Shown here piece after piece: positions 17,974 through 25,496 of a stretch of DNA of 37,584 nucleotides; positions within the stretch are counted from its first letter, which is position 1; every line of letters starts with the position of its first letter. The stretch comes from an uncultured Sutterella sp. (GTDB taxonomy: Bacteria; Pseudomonadota; Gammaproteobacteria; Burkholderiales; Burkholderiaceae_F). The DNA is taken from contig UQOW01000018.1 of assembly GCA_900542805.1 (NCBI GenBank), positions 1-37,584 of the forward strand. The letters run 5' to 3'. A program made the translations under genes and the position numbers. The notes under the pieces are model-generated. The model saw nothing but the letters and a program-made list of their open reading frames with translations. It ran no database searches and was not told where the DNA came from.

Positions 17974-18933
17974 TCAAAGTCTTGCCCTTACAGCCGAAAG
18001 AACCTCTTCGGCCGTAACATCCGCCCCGATGTGACCTAATGTTGCACAATCTGCCTCACCCACTAAGGCGACCTTACCTGGGTCTGTATTGACCCATATC
18101 GCAACACAGGGAATTCCGATTGCTGCTGCCAAATGCATCAATCCCGTATCAAGACCGATACCAATTGTTGCACGGCTAACAACAGCTGCAACCTTAGGTA
18201 TCGACATACGCGGAAGGACATGCGCTCGCTTCGTAACAGAAGCAATCCGCTCGACGCGTTCTTTTTCCGGCCAAGTTCCCCAGAAAAGAACAGAATCGAG
18301 GCCCTGAGAAGCAAGTTCCAAAATAACATTTTCCCATCGATCTTCTTGCCAATGTTTCGGACGATTTAAACTTGTATTTACGAATAATGCGGCGAATTTC
18401 TCAGGCAATTCAATATCGGGAATTGCCGGAGGACAGATCCCGAACTTAGGGTGGTTCTCGTCAATTGAGTATCCGAGAGACGTTGCAAGCATTTTTCGAT
18501 AACGACGAACCGCGCCCAACCTCTCCGGCATTGAAAACTTTTTTTTATAAAAAAGCGAGGCCAAAGGCTCTCGTGCCGTTTTCCAAGAGTAACCACAAAC
18601 CGGAACTCCTGCCCATGTCGCAGCCCAAGCGCTACGAACGATTCCCTGTGTATCGACAACGGCATCGTAACCTTCAGAGCGAAGTTGATCTTTTAGGGCT
18701 CGCACCTCAGCCCTGACTCCTTTAGCAAACGGCGTCTTCCGCCAGCGGTGAAATGCGGTAATACGTAACGCGTCAATCACAGGGCAAAGAGAACACACAT
18801 CCGTCATGGACTCTTCAACAAGCCAGTGCAACTGTGCATCTGGAAAGGCTTTCTTAACATCGACTGCAGCTGGGAACGTATGAATGATGTCCCCCATCGA
18901 GGATGTGCGAACCAGCAAAATCTTATGCGGCAT
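17974..18933 (-). CDS. waaC: Lipopolysaccharide heptosyltransferase I (WaaC)
   Basis: WaaC adds the first heptose to Kdo2-lipid A. The N-terminus ILLVRTSSMGDIIHTFPAAVD is the WaaC form of the GT9 motif. WLVEESMTDVCSLCPVID, the GYDAVVDTQGIVRSAW region and the C-terminal IGLDTGLMHLAAAIGIPCVAIW with NTDPGK are all in family order. The 319-aa length matches E. coli WaaC. It stands alone on the minus strand, convergent with zapA. Together with the GT9 gene at 2086 it covers the inner-core heptose steps. Confidence 0.9.
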   Translation of the reverse strand: MPHKILLVRTSSMGDIIHTFPAAVDVKKAFPDAQLHWLVEESMTDVCSLCPVIDALRITAFHRWRKTPFAKGVRAEVRALKDQLRSEGYDAVVDTQGIVRSAWAATWAGVPVCGYSWKTAREPLASLFYKKKFSMPERLGAVRRYRKMLATSLGYSIDENHPKFGICPPAIPDIELPEKFAALFVNTSLNRPKHWQEDRWENVILELASQGLDSVLFWGTWPEKERVERIASVTKRAHVLPRMSIPKVAAVVSRATIGIGLDTGLMHLAAAIGIPCVAIWVNTDPGKVALVGEADCATLGHIGADVTAEEVLSAVRARL

Positions 18934-19380
18934 GGATCATTTGCTCAGTCTATTTCAGATTAAGCATCATTTTAAAGAAGCTGACATCTATAGGAAAGTG
19001 ATCCTTCACGGCTTACGGACACATGTCATCACGGGTTTTCATCTGTCTGCATAATCCACGCAAAAACGCACCCCAAATCCGTCTTTCTCACATAGATTCT
19101 GCATCAAGTACTAGGCCTCGGGAAGATAAACTGAACTGTTCGCGTTCACATAGGCATCCTCCGCTGACTCATTCGGCGAATCTCGCGACCCCTTCCGTCA
19201 AAGGCTCTTGTTCATCCTCAAAACCGGAGCGTGAATAGGCTTTTCAGTGGAAACATGCCACAAAAAGTTTCTTTTATTTTCAGTATACTATACTTATTAA
19301 CTCATATTTTGTATAAAGTATAAAGAATTATTTGTACAATTCGCTTTAGCATATCCCACACACTTACAAAGGAGTCGATT
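18934..19380 (+). other. Intergenic region without a supported gene; regulatory DNA at its right end
   Basis: A 71-codon frame at 19023-19238 has no recognisable protein features, unusual composition (many Ser, His, Arg) and no Shine-Dalgarno, so I do not call it. The right third becomes strongly AT-rich and holds the palindromes listed separately. AGGAG lies just before the transporter ATG at 19381. Confidence 0.5.
19283..19341 (+). promoter_or_regulatory. Cluster of small palindromes, candidate operators of the GntR/FCD regulator
   Basis: Three related elements occur in 60 bp: the interrupted palindrome GTATACTATAC (19283-19293), two direct copies of GTATAAA (19311-19317 and 19318-19324), and ATTTGTACAATT around the perfect TTGTACAA (19332-19339). 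FadR/FCD-type GntR regulators commonly bind AT-rich palindromes with GTATAC or GTAC cores, and such a regulator lies at the far end of this cluster. The transporter promoter probably overlaps these sites. Confidence 0.45.
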
Positions 19381-20787
19381 ATGGACAAGAAAGCACTTTT
19401 CCGATTTCTAATTCCCGTTATTGTCGGGGCTCTCATCTGGTTTTCCCCAATTCCGAATGGCGTCAGCCCTGATGCCTGGCACGTGCTGGCCATGATGACA
19501 GCAATTATCGTCGGCTTCATTGCTGTGCCTGTTAACATCGGCTGTGTTGCGTTCATCGGTTTGATGGCAGTCATGCTGACCGGAACTCTCTCGCCGGGCG
19601 CAGCTCTCAAGGGGTTCTCAAACACCCTACTTTGGCTTATCGTCACCGCATTTCTTTTTTCAAGAGCTTTTGTAAAAACCGGACTCGGAGAACGCATTTC
19701 TCTTTGGATTCTCAGCAAGATTGGCGACAGCTCTCTGAAGGTTGCTTATGGTCTAACGATATCTGGGTCTTTGCTTGCTGCCGGAATTCCATCCGGAACA
19801 GCCCGTGCCGGCGGTGTTATCTATCCGATTCTTCGTTCGATTTGCTCAGCTCTCGGCAGTGAGCCAGACAAGAATCCGGACAAAATCGGACGATTCCTCA
19901 TTCAGTCCTACTTCCAATCCGAAGCTTTCATCAGTTACTTATTCCTAACCGCTATGGCAGGAAACGTTCTCGTCATGCAATTTGCTCAGGATTTGGCAAA
20001 CGTCAGCATTACCTGGGGCGGATGGGCTGTCGGGGCCTTCCTTCCCGCGATTGTTTCAATTATCCTGGTTCCGTATTGCACTTACCTACTAGTTCCCCCA
20101 CAGCTAAAAAAAGCCCCGGAAGCGAAAGCCGCCGCACAACGTATGTATGTTGCTCTCGGCCCGGTAAAAACCCAAGAAAAACTTCTCTTCGGGATTTTTT
20201 GTTTCTCAATCATCATGTGGATGCTCGGAGACTTCACGGGAATCGGCTCCACTCTCGTCGCACTCATCGCTGTGTCTGCCATGCTTTTAATGGGCATTCT
20301 GACTTGGGAGGATGTTCTCGGAGAATCCGGGGCATGGAACACTTTGATGTGGATGGGGGTATTGGTTTGTCTGGCCAGTGCACTCACGGAAAAGGGGTTC
20401 ATGGTCTAGCTTGGAACCTCCATGGGGGCAATGTTCACAGGCATGAATTGGATGCTCGTGACTTTCCTCATCTGCCTTTTCTTTAATTACAGCCAATACG
20501 CATTCGCCTCTTCAACGGCACATATGGTTGCACTTTACGGCGCCTGTCTTGCGATTCTTCTCGCAGCCGGTTGTCCGCCGATGGTTGCCATTCTGTTACT
20601 TGCTTACATCGCAAACACTCCGGCTTGCCTGACTCAGTATACAGGTGGTTTTTGTCCGATTTTTTACGGAGCCGGGTACTTCAATACTACGCAATGGTGG
20701 AAGATCGGTTTCATCATGTCATGGTTGCATTTCGCCATTGTCATCGTCGTCGGCCCGATTTGGTGGAAAGTTGTCGGCTTCTGGTAA
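19381..20787 (+). pseudogene. DASS-family (CitT/SLC13-like) dicarboxylate transporter with in-frame amber codon
   Basis: This is an anion:sodium or anion exchange carrier of the divalent anion symporter family, expected to import or exchange di- or tricarboxylates. The frame is colinear over 468 codons except for TAG at codon 343 (20407-20409). Before it lie GFSNTLLWLIVTAFLFSRAF and GIPSGTARAGGVIYPILRS. After it come FFNYSQYAFASSTAHMVALYG and ITxGFCPI-type helices ending in WWKVVGFW. The family context around the amber suggests tryptophan (TGG to TAG). The usual SNT of the IPSNTARAGG motif is SGT here, so Asn is replaced by Gly in a substrate/sodium-site motif. AGGAG precedes the ATG. The truncated 342-aa product would lack the second substrate hairpin; readthrough or sequencing error are alternatives. 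Confidence 0.8.
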
Positions 20788-20864
20788 TCCACAGAAATCT
20801 GTCAGGTTGACTCTCTCAGACCAAACAAACTACACAACTCAACGAAATCTAAACAGGAAATACT

Positions 20865-22229
20865 ATGAAACACAATCTTTTGCATATGACCGACTACCTA
20901 ATGTACAACAAGCTGTTCGGTTGTCAGGAAATCCGTAGCCTTTGGAGTGAAGAAGCTATCTTGCAACAGTGGTGTGATTTTGAATCGTATCTGGCTCAGG
21001 CGCAAGCAGATCTCGGAATGATTCCCAAGGAAATTGCCGACGAAATATCACGCACCGCCTCAATCGATTTAATCGGAGCCGATAAAGTCGCAGAACAGTA
21101 CGCCAGCTGCACTCTTAATACTGTCGCACTCTTTCGCGCCTGGAAGCCTCTTTGCAAAGGGCAAGCCGGTGAATTTATCCACTACGGAGCGACAAGTCAG
21201 GACGTCCTTGACACGACTCTGGCATATCGCTTAAAGAAATCTCTGGATATTTGGGAAAAGGATTTAGAGGAAATCCTTTCTGTTCTTTTAAAACTAGCGG
21301 ACAAGCACAGGCACGACATTATGGCCGGAATCACTCACGGGCAACATGCTATTCCCGTCACTTTCGGTTTTGTAGTTGCAACATGGGCGCAAACTATTCG
21401 TGAACATCTTGAACGCCTGCGTTTCGCACGTCCTCGGATCGGAACAGGTACTGTTTCAGGGGCCGCCGGAAACTTCGCAAGTTATAATCTCCTCTTCGGT
21501 CCGAAATGCTGGGATATGCAAGTCAAAGTTCTCGAAAAGTTCGGGCTAACCGTTCCTCTTATCTCGCCGCAACCACGCAATGAGCGATTCAATGAATACA
21601 GTTACTTCTGCGCTCTCTTAGCCAATACGTTTGAAAAGATTGCCGAGGACATCATCTTCAATCAGAGAAATGAAGTCATGCAACTGGAAGAACCGTTTGA
21701 TACGGAGCATCAGATTTGCTCGAGCACAATGCCTCAGAAACGAAATCCCGTTCTCTGTGAAAACGTTCGCGGTGTCGCTAAGCTCATCCGTTCGAATGCC
21801 AACGCAATGGGGGAAACGTTCCATCATGACCTACGCGATGACAGTCCTTTCTTTATTGAGGATGAGCGCATGCCTGAAATGGCCATTCTCGTCGACATGA
21901 TGCTCAAGGAAATGCTTACGGTCTTTAAAGGTCTGAAGGTTCATCCTGAAGCCATGCGTCGTAATCTGGATGCCGACGAAGGGTTACTGATGGCCGAACC
22001 GCTTGCTCTGAAACTCTCCGTGAAATCCGGAAAGAAGGATACGGCCATGCGCATCGTTCATAAAATTGCGATGGAATCGTTTGAAAAACGCATTCCTTAT
22101 GATCAGTACGTTCGTCAGATGCCGGAGGTAAAGGAATACCTGAGCGATGCGGAAATCGACGAAGTCCTCAATCCTGCGAACTATCTCGGTTTAACACAAT
22201 TGGCAATTGACAAAGTGATTCAAGGCTAG
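20865..22229 (+). CDS. Fumarase/aspartase superfamily lyase (adenylosuccinate lyase/CMLE branch)
   Basis: These enzymes cleave C-N or C-O bonds by beta-elimination, usually releasing fumarate. All three signature regions are seen: IHYGATSQDVLDT, the catalytic-histidine region GITHGQHAIPVTFG, and the flexible catalytic-serine loop ICSSTMPQKRNPV. The C-terminal ADSL_C-like part (LALKLSVKSGKKDTAMRIVHK) places it with adenylosuccinate lyase and 3-carboxymuconate cycloisomerase relatives. The N-terminus differs from housekeeping PurB, and the position between a dicarboxylate carrier and an MmgE/PrpD gene argues for catabolism. Length 454 aa. The substrate is not determinable; an N-substituted aspartate is my working guess. 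Confidence 0.85.
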   Translation: MKHNLLHMTDYLMYNKLFGCQEIRSLWSEEAILQQWCDFESYLAQAQADLGMIPKEIADEISRTASIDLIGADKVAEQYASCTLNTVALFRAWKPLCKGQAGEFIHYGATSQDVLDTTLAYRLKKSLDIWEKDLEEILSVLLKLADKHRHDIMAGITHGQHAIPVTFGFVVATWAQTIREHLERLRFARPRIGTGTVSGAAGNFASYNLLFGPKCWDMQVKVLEKFGLTVPLISPQPRNERFNEYSYFCALLANTFEKIAEDIIFNQRNEVMQLEEPFDTEHQICSSTMPQKRNPVLCENVRGVAKLIRSNANAMGETFHHDLRDDSPFFIEDERMPEMAILVDMMLKEMLTVFKGLKVHPEAMRRNLDADEGLLMAEPLALKLSVKSGKKDTAMRIVHKIAMESFEKRIPYDQYVRQMPEVKEYLSDAEIDEVLNPANYLGLTQLAIDKVIQG

Positions 22230-22259
22230 TCTCTCCCCCTTGTGCCTTGAAGTGCAATT

Positions 22260-22297
22260 CGGAGGGGGTTTGTGCCTGACGTCACCCCTCCGTTTTT
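22260..22297 (+). terminator. Intrinsic terminator between the lyase and MmgE/PrpD genes, possibly regulated
   Basis: A perfect 8-bp stem CGGAGGGG / CCCCTCCG (22260-22267 and 22285-22292) with a 17-base loop is followed by TTTTTC. A run of five C at 22235-22239, just after the lyase stop, could pair instead with the five G at 22264-22268 and prevent the terminator. The 5' arm is also a strong Shine-Dalgarno (GGAGGGGG) for GTG 22272. Confidence 0.65.
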
Positions 22298-22310
22298 CAG
22301 ATTGTTTCTC

Positions 22311-23702
22311 ATGGAAATCACTATGCCCGACAATCACGATATTTCCCGACAAAGCCTAGACTTTGCCCACGCACTGCAATTCGAGCACCTCCCGAATTCC
22401 GTCGTTGAGGCCATGAAACAATCCGTATTTGACCTACTTTGCAGTGCCCTCGGGGGCTCAAACACGTCGAAAGCCGACTGCTTTCGACGTATTTTCAAAC
22501 ATCATCCGGCTTATGGAGGTGTTCCTGCTTTCGGTCTCAAAGAATTCCTATCGCTACGCGATGCGGGACTTATTAACGGCGCTTGTGGTCATATTCTGGA
22601 AACCGATGATTCCGACAGGACAGGACTTTCGCATCCAGGAGTCATGGTCATTACGCCGGCTCTCTTGTCGGCAACAGCATGTCATAAGTCAGGAAAAGAT
22701 CTCATTTCTGCCTGCGTCGCGGGCTACGAGGTCATGCTACGTGTCGGAACCGCTCTCGGTCTTCCTCATTATGCCGTTTGGCACACAACAGGAACAACCG
22801 GGGTGCTCGGAGGAGTAATCAGTGCCGGGAAAATTATGGAACTCTCGCGCGAAAAACTCACGCATGCCTTTGGAAATGCCGGGACATTGTCCTGCGGTCT
22901 TTGGGAATTTAATAAAACCCATGCAATGAGTAAGATTCTTCATGTCGGAGTTGGCGTTTCCAACGCTTTGCTCTGTGTCGAACTCGCTCAAGAGGGCTTT
23001 ACCGGGGCCGAGAAAATTTTAGAAGGCACTCAGGGACTGTTCGCCGGATTTAATCGCTCAGATGCCGACTTGTCTGTTTTTAATGATTATGGAAAACTTT
23101 GGCGATCGGCGGGTGTCTCATTTAAGCCTTATCCGTGTTGTCGGCATACGCACGGAGGCATTGATTGCGGACTGGCTCTGCATGAAAAAGGGATTGCTCA
23201 TTGTCTCGGACACATCCGAGAAATTCGCATTGAAACCTACAACGCCGCCTACCAAATTGTCTCAAGTAGACATTGTCAGTCTGCCGCAGAAGCCAAATTC
23301 AGCCTTCCCTATACGGTCTGCGTTGCCCTGTTAAACGGGAGCGTTACAGAGGATAGCTTTTCCGAAGAAGCAATCAGACTCCCTCAACTACAGCACCTAC
23401 TGGCCTGCACGGAAATTAGCGTTGCCGACGATATTCAAGCTGTACATCCATACCATGAACAATGTCGCGTGACAGTCCGGTTTGATAACAAATCGGAAGA
23501 GACGGTTTACGTGAAAGACCCTCTGGGAGAACCGGAAAACCCGATGACATGGGAAGACTTACGTAACAAAGGATTCAACGAAGTTAAATCCACCGTATCG
23601 GAAACAACCTTCAACCAAATGTACGGCGTCTGCCGCGAACTTGACTGCTTAGACGACTGCGCTCCCTTTTATGCTCTTTTGCAAAAGCAGACCGTCCGAT
23701 AA
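22311..23702 (+). CDS. MmgE/PrpD family protein
   Basis: The family includes 2-methylcitrate dehydratase PrpD, cis-aconitate decarboxylase and iminodisuccinate epimerase. Family landmarks are visible: an N-terminal helical domain (LDFAHALQFEHLPNSVVEAMKQSVFDLL), NGACGHILETDDSD, HPGVMVITPALL, GYEVMLRVGTAL, WHTTGTTGVLGGVISAGKI, and SFKPYPCCRHTHGGID near the domain junction. Length is about 463 aa. The start is uncertain: ATG 22311 or 22323 gives a natural N-terminus, while GTG 22272 has the strongest Shine-Dalgarno but would be coded inside the terminator hairpin. The gene lies downstream of the lyase and is convergent with the regulator 24 bp away. The reaction cannot be told from sequence. Confidence 0.87.
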   Translation: MEITMPDNHDISRQSLDFAHALQFEHLPNSVVEAMKQSVFDLLCSALGGSNTSKADCFRRIFKHHPAYGGVPAFGLKEFLSLRDAGLINGACGHILETDDSDRTGLSHPGVMVITPALLSATACHKSGKDLISACVAGYEVMLRVGTALGLPHYAVWHTTGTTGVLGGVISAGKIMELSREKLTHAFGNAGTLSCGLWEFNKTHAMSKILHVGVGVSNALLCVELAQEGFTGAEKILEGTQGLFAGFNRSDADLSVFNDYGKLWRSAGVSFKPYPCCRHTHGGIDCGLALHEKGIAHCLGHIREIRIETYNAAYQIVSSRHCQSAAEAKFSLPYTVCVALLNGSVTEDSFSEEAIRLPQLQHLLACTEISVADDIQAVHPYHEQCRVTVRFDNKSEETVYVKDPLGEPENPMTWEDLRNKGFNEVKSTVSETTFNQMYGVCRELDCLDDCAPFYALLQKQTVR

Positions 23703-23726
23703 TTGGACCGTCAAAGGGATTGTTTC

Positions 23727-24488
23727 CTATCGATCGACCTTCTCCCCAGGCTTGCGTCGACGTTGCCGAGCACGTCGCTGCACTGATTGGCGAGCCTGGG
23801 ACTGAGGCTCTGCCTCTTTTCTCTCCGCTTCTGTCTTACGAATGTGCTCTAACAAAAGATCACATCCGTATCGTGTGGTTTCGGCATCTATTCGGACTAA
23901 TTCATCCTCATTGGCTAACGGGTCGGACAACATTCTGTACTGCTGTTCGTGGCTTGCCAATGAATAACTGAAGTTTTTTTCGTGATACTGAAAATAAAAG
24001 CGATGCCATCGTGTGATTTTTCTCAAACTATACAATTCTTTGGTTAGCCACACGTTCCCGGCATACGAAATGAGCGTCATGTGGTATTGCTCATGCAAAC
24101 TAATGAACCGTTTGACATTCTTTCGAGTTAAAGCCGCTCTCATGCCGTCCAGGAGTTTTTTTAGTTCTTGAAGTCCCTCCTTGTTCAGCCTTTTGTGCGC
24201 CAATCGAACAGCAACCCCTTCAAGCGCAATCCGGATTTCAATAACATCCGAAATTTCCTGGACATTGATTGCTTTAACAAAGGAGCCTCGATGCGGGATG
24301 TTCTCAATAAGGCCGCGTGCCTCTAAATGCTGCAACGCTTCGCGAAATGGTGTACGACTAATGCCGCTTTCATCCACAATGTTTTGTACATTAATCCAGT
24401 CACCTGCCTTAATCGATCCATTAAAAATCATGTTTTCGATGATTTCTACTGCTCTTTCAACCAATGTCTGAGAACCCGCGATTGTCAT
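23727..24488 (-). CDS. GntR family transcriptional regulator, FadR/FCD subfamily
   Basis: An N-terminal winged helix (about residues 8-75: LVERAVEIIENMIFNGSIKAGDWINVQNI, SGISRTPFREALQHLEARGLI) is followed by an all-helical FCD effector domain. Candidate metal ligands of that domain are the histidines in LHEQYHMTLI, SHEQQYRML and LLEHIRK. FCD proteins usually sense a small carboxylic acid related to the pathway they control, so the neighbouring cluster is the natural target. The Arg/Gln-rich tail (ARQSVQRRARQRRRKPGEK) is unusual. The start at 24488 is chosen (MTIAGSQTLVERAV); 15 further upstream codons are open but not family-like. It is divergent from hemG. Confidence 0.88.
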   Translation of the reverse strand: MTIAGSQTLVERAVEIIENMIFNGSIKAGDWINVQNIVDESGISRTPFREALQHLEARGLIENIPHRGSFVKAINVQEISDVIEIRIALEGVAVRLAHKRLNKEGLQELKKLLDGMRAALTRKNVKRFISLHEQYHMTLISYAGNVWLTKELYSLRKITRWHRFYFQYHEKNFSYSLASHEQQYRMLSDPLANEDELVRIDAETTRYGCDLLLEHIRKTEAERKEAEPQSQARQSVQRRARQRRRKPGEKVDR

Positions 24489-24680
24489 GAATTGATGTTT
24501 CCCAAAGAAAACCGCGGAATCGATACTCCGCAAGAACTCTTAAATTTTATCATGGCAAGATAAGTAACCTTTACTGCGCTGCAACAAAAAATCCTTCTTT
24601 GGACCGACGAATTCTTCCGTTTTTTCGCCGATAATATCGGTCGTTGCTTTTTTTGTTGATTCCCGAATCGGAGACACCCC

Positions 24681-25454
24681 ATGACACACGCCCTGGTTAC
24701 TTACTATTCGCACGGCGGACACACAGCCCGCATTGCCCGCGTCATCTGCGAAACACTGCGTAGCGAGGGCGCTACCTGTGACATGATGGACATGATGGAA
24801 GTGGTCCGCGAAGGCGTGGTATGGGAAAAGTACGATTTGATTATCGTCGGAGCCGCCGTCATCTACGGCGTCTATAACAAGATTGTTTGGGAGTTCGTTC
24901 GACGCTTTGAGCATCAACTTGAAACGACGCCCTCGTCGTTTTTTAACGTCACGGTCGTCGCTAGAAGACCTTACAAGGCTACGATTGAAGGGAACCGCTA
25001 CATGCAACGGTTCTTTCAAAAATCACCATGGCACCCGACTGATTTAAAGTGTTTTGCCGGTAAGGTCGACTATCCGAACTGGACGTGGTACCAAAAGTTA
25101 GCCATCCAGATGATTATGAAAATGACCAAAGGACCGACCGATCCGACAACTGTCATCGATTACACCGATTGGGAGGATGTCAAAGCCTATGCGCGACATT
25201 GTCTGATGCTCGTCGCTTCAGAAAAAAAGCCTGCTCAAGACCCGGAAAAGCGTCCTGAAAAACCCACAGGCGTGCCGACTTCCGAAGCGAAGCCTCTGAA
25301 GAAACCGCGTTCATCCCGAGCCGAAGCAACAGTTGAAAGTAAGCCCGCTACCCGGCGCGCGAAAGCTCCTTCCAAACGCAAGAGTACGCCGAAGACGTCT
25401 AAAAAGACGACTTCGAAAAAAGTTGTCACAGAGTCTGAAAAAGTGACTTCCTAA
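24681..25454 (+). CDS. hemG: Menaquinone-dependent protoporphyrinogen IX oxidase HemG with basic C-terminal tail
   Basis: HemG is a flavodoxin-like FMN enzyme that oxidises protoporphyrinogen IX to protoporphyrin IX and passes electrons to quinones, which allows heme synthesis without oxygen. The FMN phosphate loop is YYSHGGHTARIA, followed by DLIIVGAAVIYGVYN. The HemG insertion and end are recognisable in VTVVARRPYKATIEGNRYM and AGKVDYPNWTWYQKLAIQMIM...TDPTTVIDYTDWEDVK. The core of about 180 aa equals E. coli HemG. About 75 extra residues follow, made of Lys, Pro, Ala, Ser and Thr repeats resembling histone-H1-like tails. CGGAGA precedes the ATG. hemH, the next step, lies about 6 kb away. 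Confidence 0.85.
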   Translation: MTHALVTYYSHGGHTARIARVICETLRSEGATCDMMDMMEVVREGVVWEKYDLIIVGAAVIYGVYNKIVWEFVRRFEHQLETTPSSFFNVTVVARRPYKATIEGNRYMQRFFQKSPWHPTDLKCFAGKVDYPNWTWYQKLAIQMIMKMTKGPTDPTTVIDYTDWEDVKAYARHCLMLVASEKKPAQDPEKRPEKPTGVPTSEAKPLKKPRSSRAEATVESKPATRRAKAPSKRKSTPKTSKKTTSKKVVTESEKVTS

Positions 25455-25496
25455 TTACCCTTTTTTCCTCGGCCGAAAGCCGAAAGGTTTGAGCAA

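Noticed and set aside
19023..19238. 71-codon plus-strand ORF before the transporter
   Set aside because: No Shine-Dalgarno, no recognisable features and atypical composition; likely chance.
25471..25482. Hairpin TCGGC/GCCGA between hemG and fadD as a terminator
   Set aside because: The stem is only five bp and the T-run precedes it; it merges with the fadD Shine-Dalgarno and is not convincing.
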